Assembly (NCBI GenBank): GCA_964420605.1 | Contig: CAYQUC010000038.1 | Span: 1 to 30,017 of the forward strand | Direction: 5' to 3' | From: CAYQUC01 sp964420605 | Lineage (GTDB): Bacteria > Pseudomonadota > Gammaproteobacteria > UBA6429 > Thiohalophilaceae | Length of the DNA: 30,017 bases | Shown here: one piece after another, positions 8,017 through 16,401 of the stretch | Layout: each line of letters opens with the position of its first letter | Position numbering within the stretch: the stretch's first letter is position 1 | Program-made: the position numbers and the translations under genes | The notes under the pieces: model-generated | What the model was told of the DNA's origin: nothing | The model's input: only the letters and a program-made list of their open reading frames with translations | The model's database searches: none

Positions 8017-8957
8017 AATTGTTGTTCCTTAAACTGTGTCTTGTTATTATAATACGCATACAATTCATCCAAAGAGGCGGGTAATACGCTGATATCACTT
8101 AGCTCGGGAATAGTCATAATATAACGTAATAAGTTTAACTTCTGAGATTCGGCTGCCGTTAATTGTATGACTCCATTTTTGTTTGAGGTTATTGTTGCAC
8201 CGAGTTTTGTTAAGTTAGTACTTAATGACTCACTCAAATTACCGCTCTCTGAAAATTGAATTTCAAACTGAATGTGAATGGCTAGCGCTGCAGTTGCACG
8301 TAATTCAGCTAGATCACCTGCTACGAGTAATTGTCCACCACCAAGAATCACCGCCCGATCGATATGGGCTTCGATACCAGTGAGTATGTGTGATGATAAA
8401 ATAACGGTTGTGCCATTTTGGCGTAACTTATCCAACATGCTATAGAACTCGGCCGTTGCCGTTGGATCCAAACCAGCAGTTGGTTCATCTAATAAAAGTA
8501 ACCGAGGCGATCCCAATAATGCCTGTGCTAAACCCAGTCGTTGCCGCATACCATTAGAATAGGTTTTTACTTTACGATCAGCGGCATGGTCTAGCCCCAC
8601 TTGCTGTAAAATTGCTTGCACCTTATGGTGTGCCACGCCTTTGAGCCGCGCAAAATAGTGTAGTATTTTTTTTCCGCTTAACTGAGGATAAAAACTAACG
8701 ATTTCAGGTAAGAAACCAGTTTGTCGTCGAAATGCCATGTTACTTTGTAAGCTTGGTGTTTCTCCAAAAACCAAAATTTCACCTTGGTTGGCATTGAGTA
8801 AACCAAGAATTAATTTCATGGTGGTGGTTTTACCTGCGCCATTGTGACCGAGTAATCCAATGATCTCACCGGCATGAATAGACAGGGATATTTTCTGTAA
8901 GGCTGGAACAGTACCGTAATTTTTACTAACGTTCTTTAATTCAACTACCGAATTCAT
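8004..8957 (-). CDS. nosF: NosF, ABC ATPase of the NosDFY complex
   Basis: NosF is the cytoplasmic ATPase that drives NosDFY. The 317-residue protein shows Walker A GHNGAGKTTT at about 37-46, the ABC signature YSNGMRQRL near 134-142, Walker B LLLLDEPTAGLD at about 153-164, and a switch His in LSSHIL near 188. A C-terminal extension (about 225-310) is typical of the drug/NosF-type ABC subfamily. Its ATG overlaps the nosD stop (ATGA), with GAGGTC upstream as ribosome site, and its end overlaps nosY. This is a tight nosDFY translational unit. Confidence 0.93.
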   Translation of the reverse strand: MNSVVELKNVSKNYGTVPALQKISLSIHAGEIIGLLGHNGAGKTTTMKLILGLLNANQGEILVFGETPSLQSNMAFRRQTGFLPEIVSFYPQLSGKKILHYFARLKGVAHHKVQAILQQVGLDHAADRKVKTYSNGMRQRLGLAQALLGSPRLLLLDEPTAGLDPTATAEFYSMLDKLRQNGTTVILSSHILTGIEAHIDRAVILGGGQLLVAGDLAELRATAALAIHIQFEIQFSESGNLSESLSTNLTKLGATITSNKNGVIQLTAAESQKLNLLRYIMTIPELSDISVLPASLDELYAYYNNKTQFKEQQLCTP

Positions 8958-10282
8958 AATCCGACCTCTTGTCTGTTAGGGGCTTTTATTAACGGAAAAC
9001 TATCGCGTACTCCTTGCGCGCGCAATACGGGAAACTGTTGTTGCACCCAATGTAATGTCTCAATTGCGGGGCTGTTCATCAGTATGCGTACCACCGGGTA
9101 GTTCCATAGTAGTTTGTCGATTGCATCATTAGGCTCGTAGGGGCGATCACCAATACCATCAGTATCGACATCCCAGCCAAGATAATCACTCCAGTAATTA
9201 CCGCGTCCTTGTTTGGACCATTCCTGATGACGATTCGAAACGTATTTGACCTGTACGCGGTTATTGATAAAAGCATTACCGTGGATCTCATTATGTTGTG
9301 AGCCGGCAGTAAAGTGAATGCCAATATCGGCATTATCGAGTTGATTACCCAGAATAAAATTATAAGACGAGTTATAGATAAACAGTGCCTTACCTTCGGC
9401 ACCACTAATGTTGCTACCACCAGTGGCATGGGCTTGGCCCTGTCGGGTTTTGCTTATGTAATTATTTTTAATGGTACTTTGGGTAATAAAATTCATCAGG
9501 ATACCGTAATTACTATCCTGTTCGGAACGGTTATCACTAACGGTTAAATACTTTGATTGCATCAAGGCATAACCTGTACGCGTGCGCCGAGTTAGATTAC
9601 CGATTACTTTATTTTGGTAAGAAAACATATAGTGAATACCGTAACGTAAATCGTGTAAGTAATTATTTTCAAGGCGATTATTTTTACTGGTATCAATATA
9701 AATGCCATCACGGGTTTGCTCAATTTCATTACCGCTAATAACACCACCATGAACTGCATATAAATGAATGCCATTACCTCGATCTTGCGAGCGGCGTTGA
9801 GTTTCACCAAAAATACGATTATTGTTTACTTGTGGACGTTTACAGGCATCCAACCAGATACCAAAGGCATTACCACTGAGTGTATTGTTACGAATGATGA
9901 TATCTTTAGCACTACGTTCCACAAAGATACCCGCATTCATGTTGGTAAGATTGTGGCCAGAGTTTTGAATTGTTAATGCTTTAATTACCACATTAGCTGC
10001 AGTCACTCGCAACACATCACCGGTATTATTACCATCTAATATTGTTTTTGATTGACCATTTTTATTTGTGTGTCCCTGTAACGTAATGGCGCGATCAATA
10101 ATAAAATTACCGCGGTACACGCCTGATGCTAATTGCAGCGTATCACCGGTTGCTGCGTTACTAATGGCTTGTTGTAAAGCTTTACCATTAGCAGCAACCG
10201 GGACTAGAGTTGCTTGTGCCGAGTTTACTGTTACCAATCCGGTTAGCAATATTATAATATAATTGACCGCTAGCTTTATCAT
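8954..10282 (-). CDS. nosD: NosD, periplasmic beta-helix copper-handling protein
   Basis: NosD is the periplasmic subunit of NosDFY and is needed to build the Cu-S centre of NosZ. The 442-residue protein has a signal peptide (about 1-24, ending NSAQA) and a long right-handed beta-helix (CASH/NosD-type repeats) over about 45-345, with repeating units such as NNRIFGE, GNEIEQTRDGIYIDTSKNN and NNYLHDLRYGIHYMFS. The conserved GNYWSDYLGWDVDTDGIGDRPYEP segment near residues 358-381 is characteristic of NosD. The reconstructed ancestral junction had this ATG 4 nt after the nosZ stop; a 212-bp inserted element now separates them by 224 bp. No obvious ribosome site precedes the ATG. Confidence 0.93.
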   Translation of the reverse strand: MIKLAVNYIIILLTGLVTVNSAQATLVPVAANGKALQQAISNAATGDTLQLASGVYRGNFIIDRAITLQGHTNKNGQSKTILDGNNTGDVLRVTAANVVIKALTIQNSGHNLTNMNAGIFVERSAKDIIIRNNTLSGNAFGIWLDACKRPQVNNNRIFGETQRRSQDRGNGIHLYAVHGGVISGNEIEQTRDGIYIDTSKNNRLENNYLHDLRYGIHYMFSYQNKVIGNLTRRTRTGYALMQSKYLTVSDNRSEQDSNYGILMNFITQSTIKNNYISKTRQGQAHATGGSNISGAEGKALFIYNSSYNFILGNQLDNADIGIHFTAGSQHNEIHGNAFINNRVQVKYVSNRHQEWSKQGRGNYWSDYLGWDVDTDGIGDRPYEPNDAIDKLLWNYPVVRILMNSPAIETLHWVQQQFPVLRAQGVRDSFPLIKAPNRQEVGL

Positions 10283-10290
10283 CTAATTAA

Positions 10291-10298
10291 GATTCAAC
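10291..10298 (+). repeat. Left copy of the 8-bp target duplication
   Basis: GATTCAAC here is repeated in the same orientation at 10511-10518, exactly bracketing the 10299-10510 element. This is the expected footprint of a transposition event. Confidence 0.75.
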
Positions 10299-10510
10299 GT
10301 AACTATTCAGCATAATTTGAAAAGAGTAAATAGGTGAGGATTTGGAATCGGGATAGGCCAATCAAGACCGTCTGCTTCATGGATGAAGCAGTCGAGCGGC
10401 CATGGATGGCGAATAGCGAGTCTTGATTGGCCTATCCCGGTTCCGAAGCCGGTGGGTTGTAGTCGTAATTTTTTTATACTCTTCATTTTCAAAATACGCT
10501 GAATAGTTAT
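10299..10510. mobile_element. MITE-like element inserted at the nosZ/nosD junction
   Basis: This is a 212-bp non-coding palindromic element. Its terminal inverted repeats are 10300-10323 and 10486-10509, matching at 22 of 24 positions and starting TAACTATTCAGC. It is flanked by an 8-bp direct repeat (10291-10298 and 10511-10518). A second, internal pair of 25-bp arms (10344-10368 and 10420-10444) is complementary with a single G-T mismatch. No transposase is encoded, so it would have been mobilised in trans. An 8-bp duplication and a GTAA-like end recall IS66-type elements, but the right end begins ATAA, so that assignment is only a guess. The 61-codon frame inside it is not a gene. Confidence 0.8.
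10372..10410. repeat. Two small hairpins in the apex of the element
   Basis: Between the 25-bp internal arms lie two compact hairpins that share a GG loop: CTGCTTCAT-GG-ATGAAGCAG (10372-10391) and GCCAT-GG-ATGGC (10399-10410). With the outer arms they would give a cloverleaf-like or cruciform fold in DNA or RNA. Confidence 0.7.
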
Positions 10511-12372
10511 GATTCAACTAACATCCGGCCACGCATTTCCATGTGCAAGGCATGACAGAACCACTGGCAGTAGTACCAATGCACACCAGGTTTATTCGCG
10601 ACAAAACTTACCGAGGCAGTTTGTTGTGGACTAATTTCCATGCACACACCATGATTGATTAATGTAAAACCGTGGGAAACATCTTCCACTTGATCCAGAT
10701 TGGTAACGACCACTGTTACCTCATCGCCTTTTTTCACTTTGAATTCACTCAAGCCAAACATAGGAGCAATTGAAGTCATGTATACTCGTACTTTTTTACC
10801 ATCACGGATTACTTTGTTATCCGATTCTAATACAATGCCGTCTTTTTTTGCCATTGCCACAGTTTTGGCAAAATAGGGATCATCCCGTGACCATAGTTTA
10901 CTGGGTTTAAGCTTACTGCGATGTACTATCATGCAATCGTGTGGTTCACCATAAGCTGGACCATCGTGCACCAATTTCATTGTATCGCCCGAGATATCAA
11001 TTAACTGATCATTCTCGGGATGTAATGGACCTACGGGTAAAAATCGATCTTTAGAAAACTTACTGAGTGATACTAACCATTTACCATCGGCATCACGGGT
11101 TTCACCCATGCTGGTATGATTGTGGCCAGGTTGATAATGGACATCAAGTTTTTGTTTTATGTAATTTACTTTTTTACCTTGGTAGGATTTTATAGCATCG
11201 GCTATATTCCATTTGGCAATTTGGCTGTCGATAAACAAAGTGGTGTAAGCATTACCTCGACCATCAAATGCAGTATGCAATGGACCAAGGCCAAGCTCGG
11301 GTTCTGCCACGACTGTATCACGTGGTTCCTTGAGTTTACCCTCAAACCAATCGTCAATTTTTTTAATCGAAATAATAGTTACCGTGGGTGATAATTTACC
11401 ATTGGCGAAAAAATACCGACCATCTGGCGAGGTATTGAGGCCATGTGGACTTTTAGGAATCGGAATATAAAGCGTTAAATCGGAACCGTGTTGGCCGTCG
11501 AGTACCGGTACTTTTGAGTCGCCAATGGTAGTAAATTTACCGGCTTTGAGGGCAGCCTCGATACGGGGAATATTAAACACCACCGCCCAATCACGTTCAT
11601 TGCGCATTGTCGCTTCGAGTGTGACACCACCCTCTGAGTTATAACAGGTTGAACAGGCATATTTTCCCTCATAATCGGCATCGGTATTATCCAGATTGCC
11701 ATCGACAATTACTTGCCAAGCAACCTCCCAAGTATCTGCATTGATGGCATTAAACATAGTGTAATATTTTTCGGGTTGTTCCATAAATCGACCATCATTT
11801 GGATGCGGTATACGAAACTCAGCATTACAAAATACGTAGTTGGTGCGCGGAACTTTTTGTGGCCGTAAGCCATGAATTGCTTGCACATTCGGAATATTAA
11901 CAATTTTATCTGTTTTCATAACGTCACAACGAATGCGCGCAACTCGAGTGTTAGCTTTGTCATTAATGAACAAGTAACGGCCATCGTAACGCCCATCGGT
12001 AAAACTCATGTGCGGATGATGGGCATCGCCATTCATCGGTGCGTTGTCTCCCAGAATTTGTTTACTCTCATTAGTTAAGCCATATCCGGTAGCACTATCA
12101 TAGTTAAAAACCGGGATACGCATTAATTCACGCATTGATGGTAAACCCATAATACGAACTTCACCTGATTGACCGCCACTCCAGAAACCGTAGTAGTCGT
12201 CCAAATCACCAGGAGCAACAGCGGCTGAGTTGTGAACTTTACTACTCGCTTGCGCTCCAGAACTCATGCCAATTAATCCGGCACCCAATCCACTACTGGC
12301 AACACTTGCTAATGCAGTTGCACTCAAGAAATGTCGCTTGGTTTCATCTAATTTATCTGATTTTTTACTCAT
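10507..12372 (-). CDS. nosZ: NosZ, nitrous oxide reductase
   Basis: NosZ reduces N2O to N2 in the periplasm with a CuZ centre in a seven-bladed propeller and a CuA centre in a C-terminal cupredoxin domain. The 621-residue protein has the propeller over about 60-500 and the CuA site C602-QWF-C606-HAL-H610-ME-M613, with Trp604 between the cysteines. CuZ-type histidine motifs are visible in DAHHPHMSF and PHGLNTSPDGRY. The N-terminus carries a Tat-like leader in which the twin arginine is Lys-Arg (TKRHFLSATA). This fits the Tat-exported clade I type. AAGGAG precedes the ATG, 36 bp from the nosR stop. Its TAA stop is supplied by the mobile element: GTT GAA TCA TAA. Confidence 0.96.
   Translation of the reverse strand: MSKKSDKLDETKRHFLSATALASVASSGLGAGLIGMSSGAQASSKVHNSAAVAPGDLDDYYGFWSGGQSGEVRIMGLPSMRELMRIPVFNYDSATGYGLTNESKQILGDNAPMNGDAHHPHMSFTDGRYDGRYLFINDKANTRVARIRCDVMKTDKIVNIPNVQAIHGLRPQKVPRTNYVFCNAEFRIPHPNDGRFMEQPEKYYTMFNAINADTWEVAWQVIVDGNLDNTDADYEGKYACSTCYNSEGGVTLEATMRNERDWAVVFNIPRIEAALKAGKFTTIGDSKVPVLDGQHGSDLTLYIPIPKSPHGLNTSPDGRYFFANGKLSPTVTIISIKKIDDWFEGKLKEPRDTVVAEPELGLGPLHTAFDGRGNAYTTLFIDSQIAKWNIADAIKSYQGKKVNYIKQKLDVHYQPGHNHTSMGETRDADGKWLVSLSKFSKDRFLPVGPLHPENDQLIDISGDTMKLVHDGPAYGEPHDCMIVHRSKLKPSKLWSRDDPYFAKTVAMAKKDGIVLESDNKVIRDGKKVRVYMTSIAPMFGLSEFKVKKGDEVTVVVTNLDQVEDVSHGFTLINHGVCMEISPQQTASVSFVANKPGVHWYYCQWFCHALHMEMRGRMLVES
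10511..10518 (+). repeat. Right copy of the 8-bp target duplication
   Basis: GATTCAAC lies within the last nosZ codons (read on minus as GTTGAATC, encoding Val-Glu-Ser) and matches the copy at 10291-10298. Confidence 0.75.
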
Positions 12373-12408
12373 CTTAATGCTCCTTATTAAATTTGGCTTA
12401 CTGTTCTA

Positions 12409-14583
12409 TTAATTAGTATTTATTTTTACAGGGATAGATTTTTTTGTTGAGTAACGTGCTTTAATTCGTTCGCGTTTTTTTCGACGTTCGACCAGTGGTG
12501 GACATTTGTGATCGTCCCAATAGGTAACTTGACAGTCCAAGCAATAATGGCACTCATTTGGATTGATTTTTCCCGTATCATCAATAGCCTGAATTTCACA
12601 TTCACTGGCACAGGCCTGACAGGGATTGCCACATTCCGAACGCCGACGTAACCAATCAACCATGCGTAATCGAGCGGGTATTGCCAGTGCTGCACCCAAG
12701 GGGCAAAGATATTTGCAATAAAATTTACAATTAAATAGTGAAATAACCAGCAATGCCACGGCATAGATAATGAACGGTAACTCTCGATTAAAATGTAGTG
12801 TGATGGCGGTTTTAAATGGTTCTATTTCTGCATATCGTTCAGCAGTTCCAAGTGATTGCAAGGAGATAGCAAACAACACCAGTAAAATTAAATATTTTAT
12901 TCCCCACAAACGATCGTGCACAATTTGTGGTAAATTAAATTGCGGAATTTTTAGCCATCGCGCTATTTCATTGATTGATTTTTGTAATGCACCAAAAGGG
13001 CAGAGCCAACCACAGTAAACGCCACGCCCCCAAAACAATAACGAGCCGGCAACAAAACTCCACAATAAAAATAAAGTGGGATCAATCATAAATGTATCCC
13101 AACTAAAGTTTTTAAAAAGTGAACGGCTAAATGCAAATACATTAACTATGGATAATTGGCCTAATAAATACCAACCAATAAAAAATATACTGTAGAATTG
13201 AAAACCGCGTCTCAAGCTCACTATCAATAGAGGAAAGCGCACCAGCCAGTCTTGTAACCACATAATAATCATTAGTAATCCCAGACCAAATAGCAGTATT
13301 GCAATTTGAAATTGTCGTTCTAGCCAAATAGAAAGCCACATGGGGATTTCTTCATCACTAGTGGCTGGTTGTTTCGCTTGAATATAATAGGATTGTGGCA
13401 TTTGATACTGTTGCTCAAAATTAACAAAGTCACTTGTTAATGGTCCGGTCTGACGTTTTACCAATAAATTTAATTTCCAGGCAGCCCCTGGATCAAAATC
13501 ATTAATCGCACGAATGATAAAAATGGCCATTTCGTGAAATTTAGGTATTCCCGTTAAATAGACATCGTTAAGACGAAAATAATCACTATCACGGAAACTA
13601 ATTTCCTGACCAGACTGTTGGATTTGGATTCGATCAAAAATACCACCGCGGACATAACCTGAACCTTTAAAGGAGTATTCACCGTTAGCCATTACCGCGA
13701 TAGCGTGATCGCCTGGTTTTAGTGTTGATAACAACCATTTGAACTCATCATCGCCCAACAAATTTCGCCCAATTGTCGGTGCATTAAGATAGGTGAAACT
13801 AATATCAATAAATGTTTCATTGTTATTCTCGGTTGCTAGGTTCGAGAATTTTTTACGGCGACCATTGTTAAACGCTTCATTCACTTTTTTATTATTTAAA
13901 TACAGTTGAACAATAGCACCATTATTAATAAGTTTTTGCCAATTTGTCTGTTCAAAAAAATTTGTACGGATAGTTGCTGGTAAACGTTTAAACTTAGTTG
14001 ATTTTTTTATAATTCCCCGTGACACAGCTACCTTACGTGCAGCACGTTTGATCGTTTCGTTGACTACCATCACTGTTACCGTTGCTCCGGTAATCGCATC
14101 AACTATATTACCGTTATTACTACGACTACTACCGACCTTGATATTATCGTTAAGTTTTCTACCGATATATTGATTAACAAAATCATCCAGACGTGACTGG
14201 GGTATACCAACGAGTAAAATAGGTTCGTGGTGTTCAATCACTTTTATTGCGGTAATAAAACCTTGCAGATCAATACCAACCAGCATATTAATTGGCAGCC
14301 CAGAATAAGCTGGAATTGGAGTAACATCTTTGCTTAAAAAAATATAACCAATAATTTGTTGTTGTTTAAAAACCGGAGCAGAGGGCGGTGAACCGCTAAA
14401 TTCACCAAATGAATCAGCATTTTTAAAAAATACTCCAGCGTTAGGAAAACCTTTAGTAATTACTAGCGCATTGCTATTTTGAGCGAAGAGTAATAATAGT
14501 AAAAAAACACACACAGCGCTGAATTGATATTTCTGGCGAGCAGCCTGTGGGGATACACATTTGTTAGTTAATTTTAATAACAT
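12409..14583 (-). CDS. nosR: NosR, flavin and Fe-S membrane electron donor for N2O reductase
   Basis: NosR is a polytopic flavoprotein that supports electron delivery to NosZ and its maturation. The 724-residue protein has a signal/anchor (about 20-40), a periplasmic FMN-binding domain at about 70-185 with the flavinylation motif DAITGAT (Thr168), a further periplasmic region at about 190-415, then membrane segments from about 425 to 640. Cytoplasmic loops carry CGWLCPFGAL and CKYLCPLGAAL, and the C-terminus has two 4Fe-4S-type cysteine sets (CGNPCQACASEC and CHYCLDC). A DNR-type box lies at 14675-14688, about 98 bp upstream. The ATG lacks a strong ribosome site. The ApbE needed to load FMN is not in the window. 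Confidence 0.95.
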   Translation of the reverse strand: MLLKLTNKCVSPQAARQKYQFSAVCVFLLLLLFAQNSNALVITKGFPNAGVFFKNADSFGEFSGSPPSAPVFKQQQIIGYIFLSKDVTPIPAYSGLPINMLVGIDLQGFITAIKVIEHHEPILLVGIPQSRLDDFVNQYIGRKLNDNIKVGSSRSNNGNIVDAITGATVTVMVVNETIKRAARKVAVSRGIIKKSTKFKRLPATIRTNFFEQTNWQKLINNGAIVQLYLNNKKVNEAFNNGRRKKFSNLATENNNETFIDISFTYLNAPTIGRNLLGDDEFKWLLSTLKPGDHAIAVMANGEYSFKGSGYVRGGIFDRIQIQQSGQEISFRDSDYFRLNDVYLTGIPKFHEMAIFIIRAINDFDPGAAWKLNLLVKRQTGPLTSDFVNFEQQYQMPQSYYIQAKQPATSDEEIPMWLSIWLERQFQIAILLFGLGLLMIIMWLQDWLVRFPLLIVSLRRGFQFYSIFFIGWYLLGQLSIVNVFAFSRSLFKNFSWDTFMIDPTLFLLWSFVAGSLLFWGRGVYCGWLCPFGALQKSINEIARWLKIPQFNLPQIVHDRLWGIKYLILLVLFAISLQSLGTAERYAEIEPFKTAITLHFNRELPFIIYAVALLVISLFNCKFYCKYLCPLGAALAIPARLRMVDWLRRRSECGNPCQACASECEIQAIDDTGKINPNECHYCLDCQVTYWDDHKCPPLVERRKKRERIKARYSTKKSIPVKINTN

Positions 14584-14674
14584 AGGGCGATAAAAAACAT
14601 GTCGTTATGCACGTTACACACCAGCAGTAAAGAAAGCAGTTATTTTATTATGCTAGCCTGTCACCCAACACTCC

Positions 14675-14688
14675 TTGACTCACATCAA
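14675..14688. promoter_or_regulatory. FNR/DNR-type box upstream of nosR
   Basis: Plus-strand TTGACTCACATCAA matches TTGAY-N4-RTCAA exactly. At the class II spacing a minus-strand -10 candidate CATAATAAA sits near 14643-14651, giving a leader of about 55 nt before the nosR ATG. It should drive nosRZDFY. Confidence 0.75.
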
Positions 14689-14767
14689 GAGCGAATTTAC
14701 GGGCGAGAAAATGTTAATGAATGATTTAAGCGTTGCGGTAAGAAATTTGATGTAATAATGATGATAT

Positions 14768-15946
14768 CTAATCTTGCTTCGGAATACTTGAGTCTGATAC
14801 TTTTAAAGAATTAATTTTGTCAGCAAAGCGCGTGATAGCAACAAATTTTTTAAAAATTTTATTGGTTTCTTGTTCGTGTTCGGAAACGGTCGTGTTATCA
14901 ATTGGTTCAAAAAAACAGGTTGGATCTTCATTCATTATATCACCGCTATGATAATAAGCCATTGCACGGCAACCACCACAAGTGAACTGATAACGACAAC
15001 GGCCGCATTTACCCTTTAATTCCTTTCTATTGAGAATTTTTTGAAAAGTATCACTCTCATCAATTACCTGTTGAAAGCTTTTTTGACGTATATTACCACA
15101 ATTGACATCATCCAATAAAATACCACAAGGCGAAACATCACCTTCAGCATTAACCGCCAACCAGGTACCACACCAACAACCAATGGATGGATTTTGTGGC
15201 ACACTGACATTACTGATACCGTTGGATATTGTTTTATGAACCTCAGGTGATAGAAAAAATGGGGTGTAACTAATGTAACCATTGGCATGTTTACGTAAAG
15301 CGGGGTGTATTGTTTCCTGCATATTCTTTTTATCGAATTTAAGTTCGTCCCAATATTCACGGCCGTAACCACGGGCAGTATAAGGTGAACGATTATACGG
15401 GATGTGGTGATCATCGAGCCACTGTAGAGTATGTTCAATGGTCTTTAAATTGTGTTGTCCAATCGTGACAACAACATTTTGCCGAATATTCAGTTCCTGA
15501 CATAACTTTAATACTGCGAGTGATTGTTCACAATCGGTATCGCGGGTCCACGAATTCTCATCTTCGATAGAATTAATGCCCACTGCAATGACAACACTGT
15601 CATTGCTTGCCGCTTTAAGTTCCAATAATTTCTCACGGTCCATTCTTGAACCATTGGTTGTTATTACAGAGGAATAACCGTATTTAGTTGCACGTCTAAC
15701 CAACTCAACTGCATCTTTGCGCAATATAAATTCGCCGCCACTCCAGGTTATTTTATTAACACCAATTTTATCGACAGTCTTAAAAATGTATTGTTCAATT
15801 TCATCGGTACTGAGTTCTTGTTTTCGGCTTTTCTTAACCAATCGAGTATCGTTACTACTGGCCATGCACATCGGACAAGCGTAATTGCATAATCGAGTTG
15901 CCTCAAAAAATAGATTTTTAAACGTATAGTTATTGTTAACTGACAC
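14768..15946 (-). CDS. Radical SAM/SPASM protein of unknown substrate, in the Dnr regulon
   Basis: This is a radical SAM enzyme with the cluster motif C20-NYA-C24-PM-C27, the TWSGGEF strand near residues 69-75 and a C-terminal SPASM domain with many cysteines (CGILLDDVNCGNIR, then CGRCRYQFTCGGCRAMAYYHSGD). The C-terminus recalls NirJ/AhbD/PqqE-type enzymes, but the usual SLDG strand is replaced by VGINS, and nirJ normally sits at the far end of the nir cluster, so I do not call it nirJ. I choose GTG at 15946 (392 residues): AAGGAAG sits 5 nt before it, while the upstream TTG at 15967 has no ribosome site and lies at the predicted transcription start. A DNR box lies at 16005-16018. Confidence 0.8.
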   Translation of the reverse strand: MSVNNNYTFKNLFFEATRLCNYACPMCMASSNDTRLVKKSRKQELSTDEIEQYIFKTVDKIGVNKITWSGGEFILRKDAVELVRRATKYGYSSVITTNGSRMDREKLLELKAASNDSVVIAVGINSIEDENSWTRDTDCEQSLAVLKLCQELNIRQNVVVTIGQHNLKTIEHTLQWLDDHHIPYNRSPYTARGYGREYWDELKFDKKNMQETIHPALRKHANGYISYTPFFLSPEVHKTISNGISNVSVPQNPSIGCWCGTWLAVNAEGDVSPCGILLDDVNCGNIRQKSFQQVIDESDTFQKILNRKELKGKCGRCRYQFTCGGCRAMAYYHSGDIMNEDPTCFFEPIDNTTVSEHEQETNKIFKKFVAITRFADKINSLKVSDSSIPKQD

Positions 15947-16004
15947 CAATGCTTCCTTAGAGGTCAAGAAATAGTAAAGCTAACACGGTTATCTCTATAT
16001 GAAC

Positions 16005-16018
16005 TTGATGAAGGTCAA
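16005..16018. promoter_or_regulatory. FNR/DNR-type box upstream of the radical SAM gene
   Basis: TTGATGAAGGTCAA is a good match to the consensus (TTGAT-N4-GTCAA). Its centre is about 66 bp before the GTG start. Reading on minus, a -10 candidate TACTAT lies at 15971-15976, putting the transcription start near 15965-15970 and leaving a leader of about 20 nt. Confidence 0.7.
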
Positions 16019-16054
16019 CTACAAGAGTCCATTTTAGCTTAACTTAATAATTAA

Positions 16055-16336
16055 CTATTTTTGTATAATGTTATTTAACTTAATGTTTTGTAATAATTCT
16101 GCTATTAATTTCTCAGCAGTTTTTGAGTCTGGCTGACCAACTGCAATAACTTTGCCATCACTGATTAAGGCTGGAAATGTTTTGAGATCAAGAATTTCAG
16201 CTATATTTCTACCATTTGAATTTTCCATATCAAAAACTTCAAGTTCGATATCATTTTGAACGCAAGTTTTAAGCCATATCTTTTTTGATACACTACAAGA
16301 TGGATAACTACCTGAAATTATCAAAATTAATTTCAT
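16055..16336 (-). CDS. Small thioredoxin-fold protein with a monothiol CxxS motif
   Basis: This 93-residue protein has a complete small thioredoxin/glutaredoxin fold: strand KLILIISGS, then C14-SV-S17 followed by the helix KKIWLKTC, a second strand ELEVFDME, the helix NGRNIAEILDL, a TFPALISDG segment with the conserved cis-proline, and a final helix TAEKLIAELLQNIK. The active site is CxxS rather than CxxC, as in monothiol glutaredoxins; a second Cys is at 25. It has no signal peptide, so it should be cytoplasmic. Its neighbours are the radical SAM gene downstream (about 110 bp) and dnr, divergent. AGGAAG precedes the ATG. It might serve redox or Fe-S handling for the radical SAM enzyme; this is inference. 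Confidence 0.7.
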   Translation of the reverse strand: MKLILIISGSYPSCSVSKKIWLKTCVQNDIELEVFDMENSNGRNIAEILDLKTFPALISDGKVIAVGQPDSKTAEKLIAELLQNIKLNNIIQK

Positions 16337-16401
16337 CTATTATTAACTTCCTATATACTGAGCCATCTGTAATTTTTATTAAATTTATGATGTGGTTGTC
16401 A

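Noticed and set aside
10307..10492. 61-codon minus-strand frame in the nosZ-nosD gap
   Set aside because: It lies entirely within the palindromic mobile element and is explained by its repeats; no ribosome site or protein family.
14768..15946. Calling the radical SAM gene nirJ
   Set aside because: The C-terminal domain is NirJ-like, but the core strand differs and the expected nirJ position is after the nirD-family genes beyond this window.
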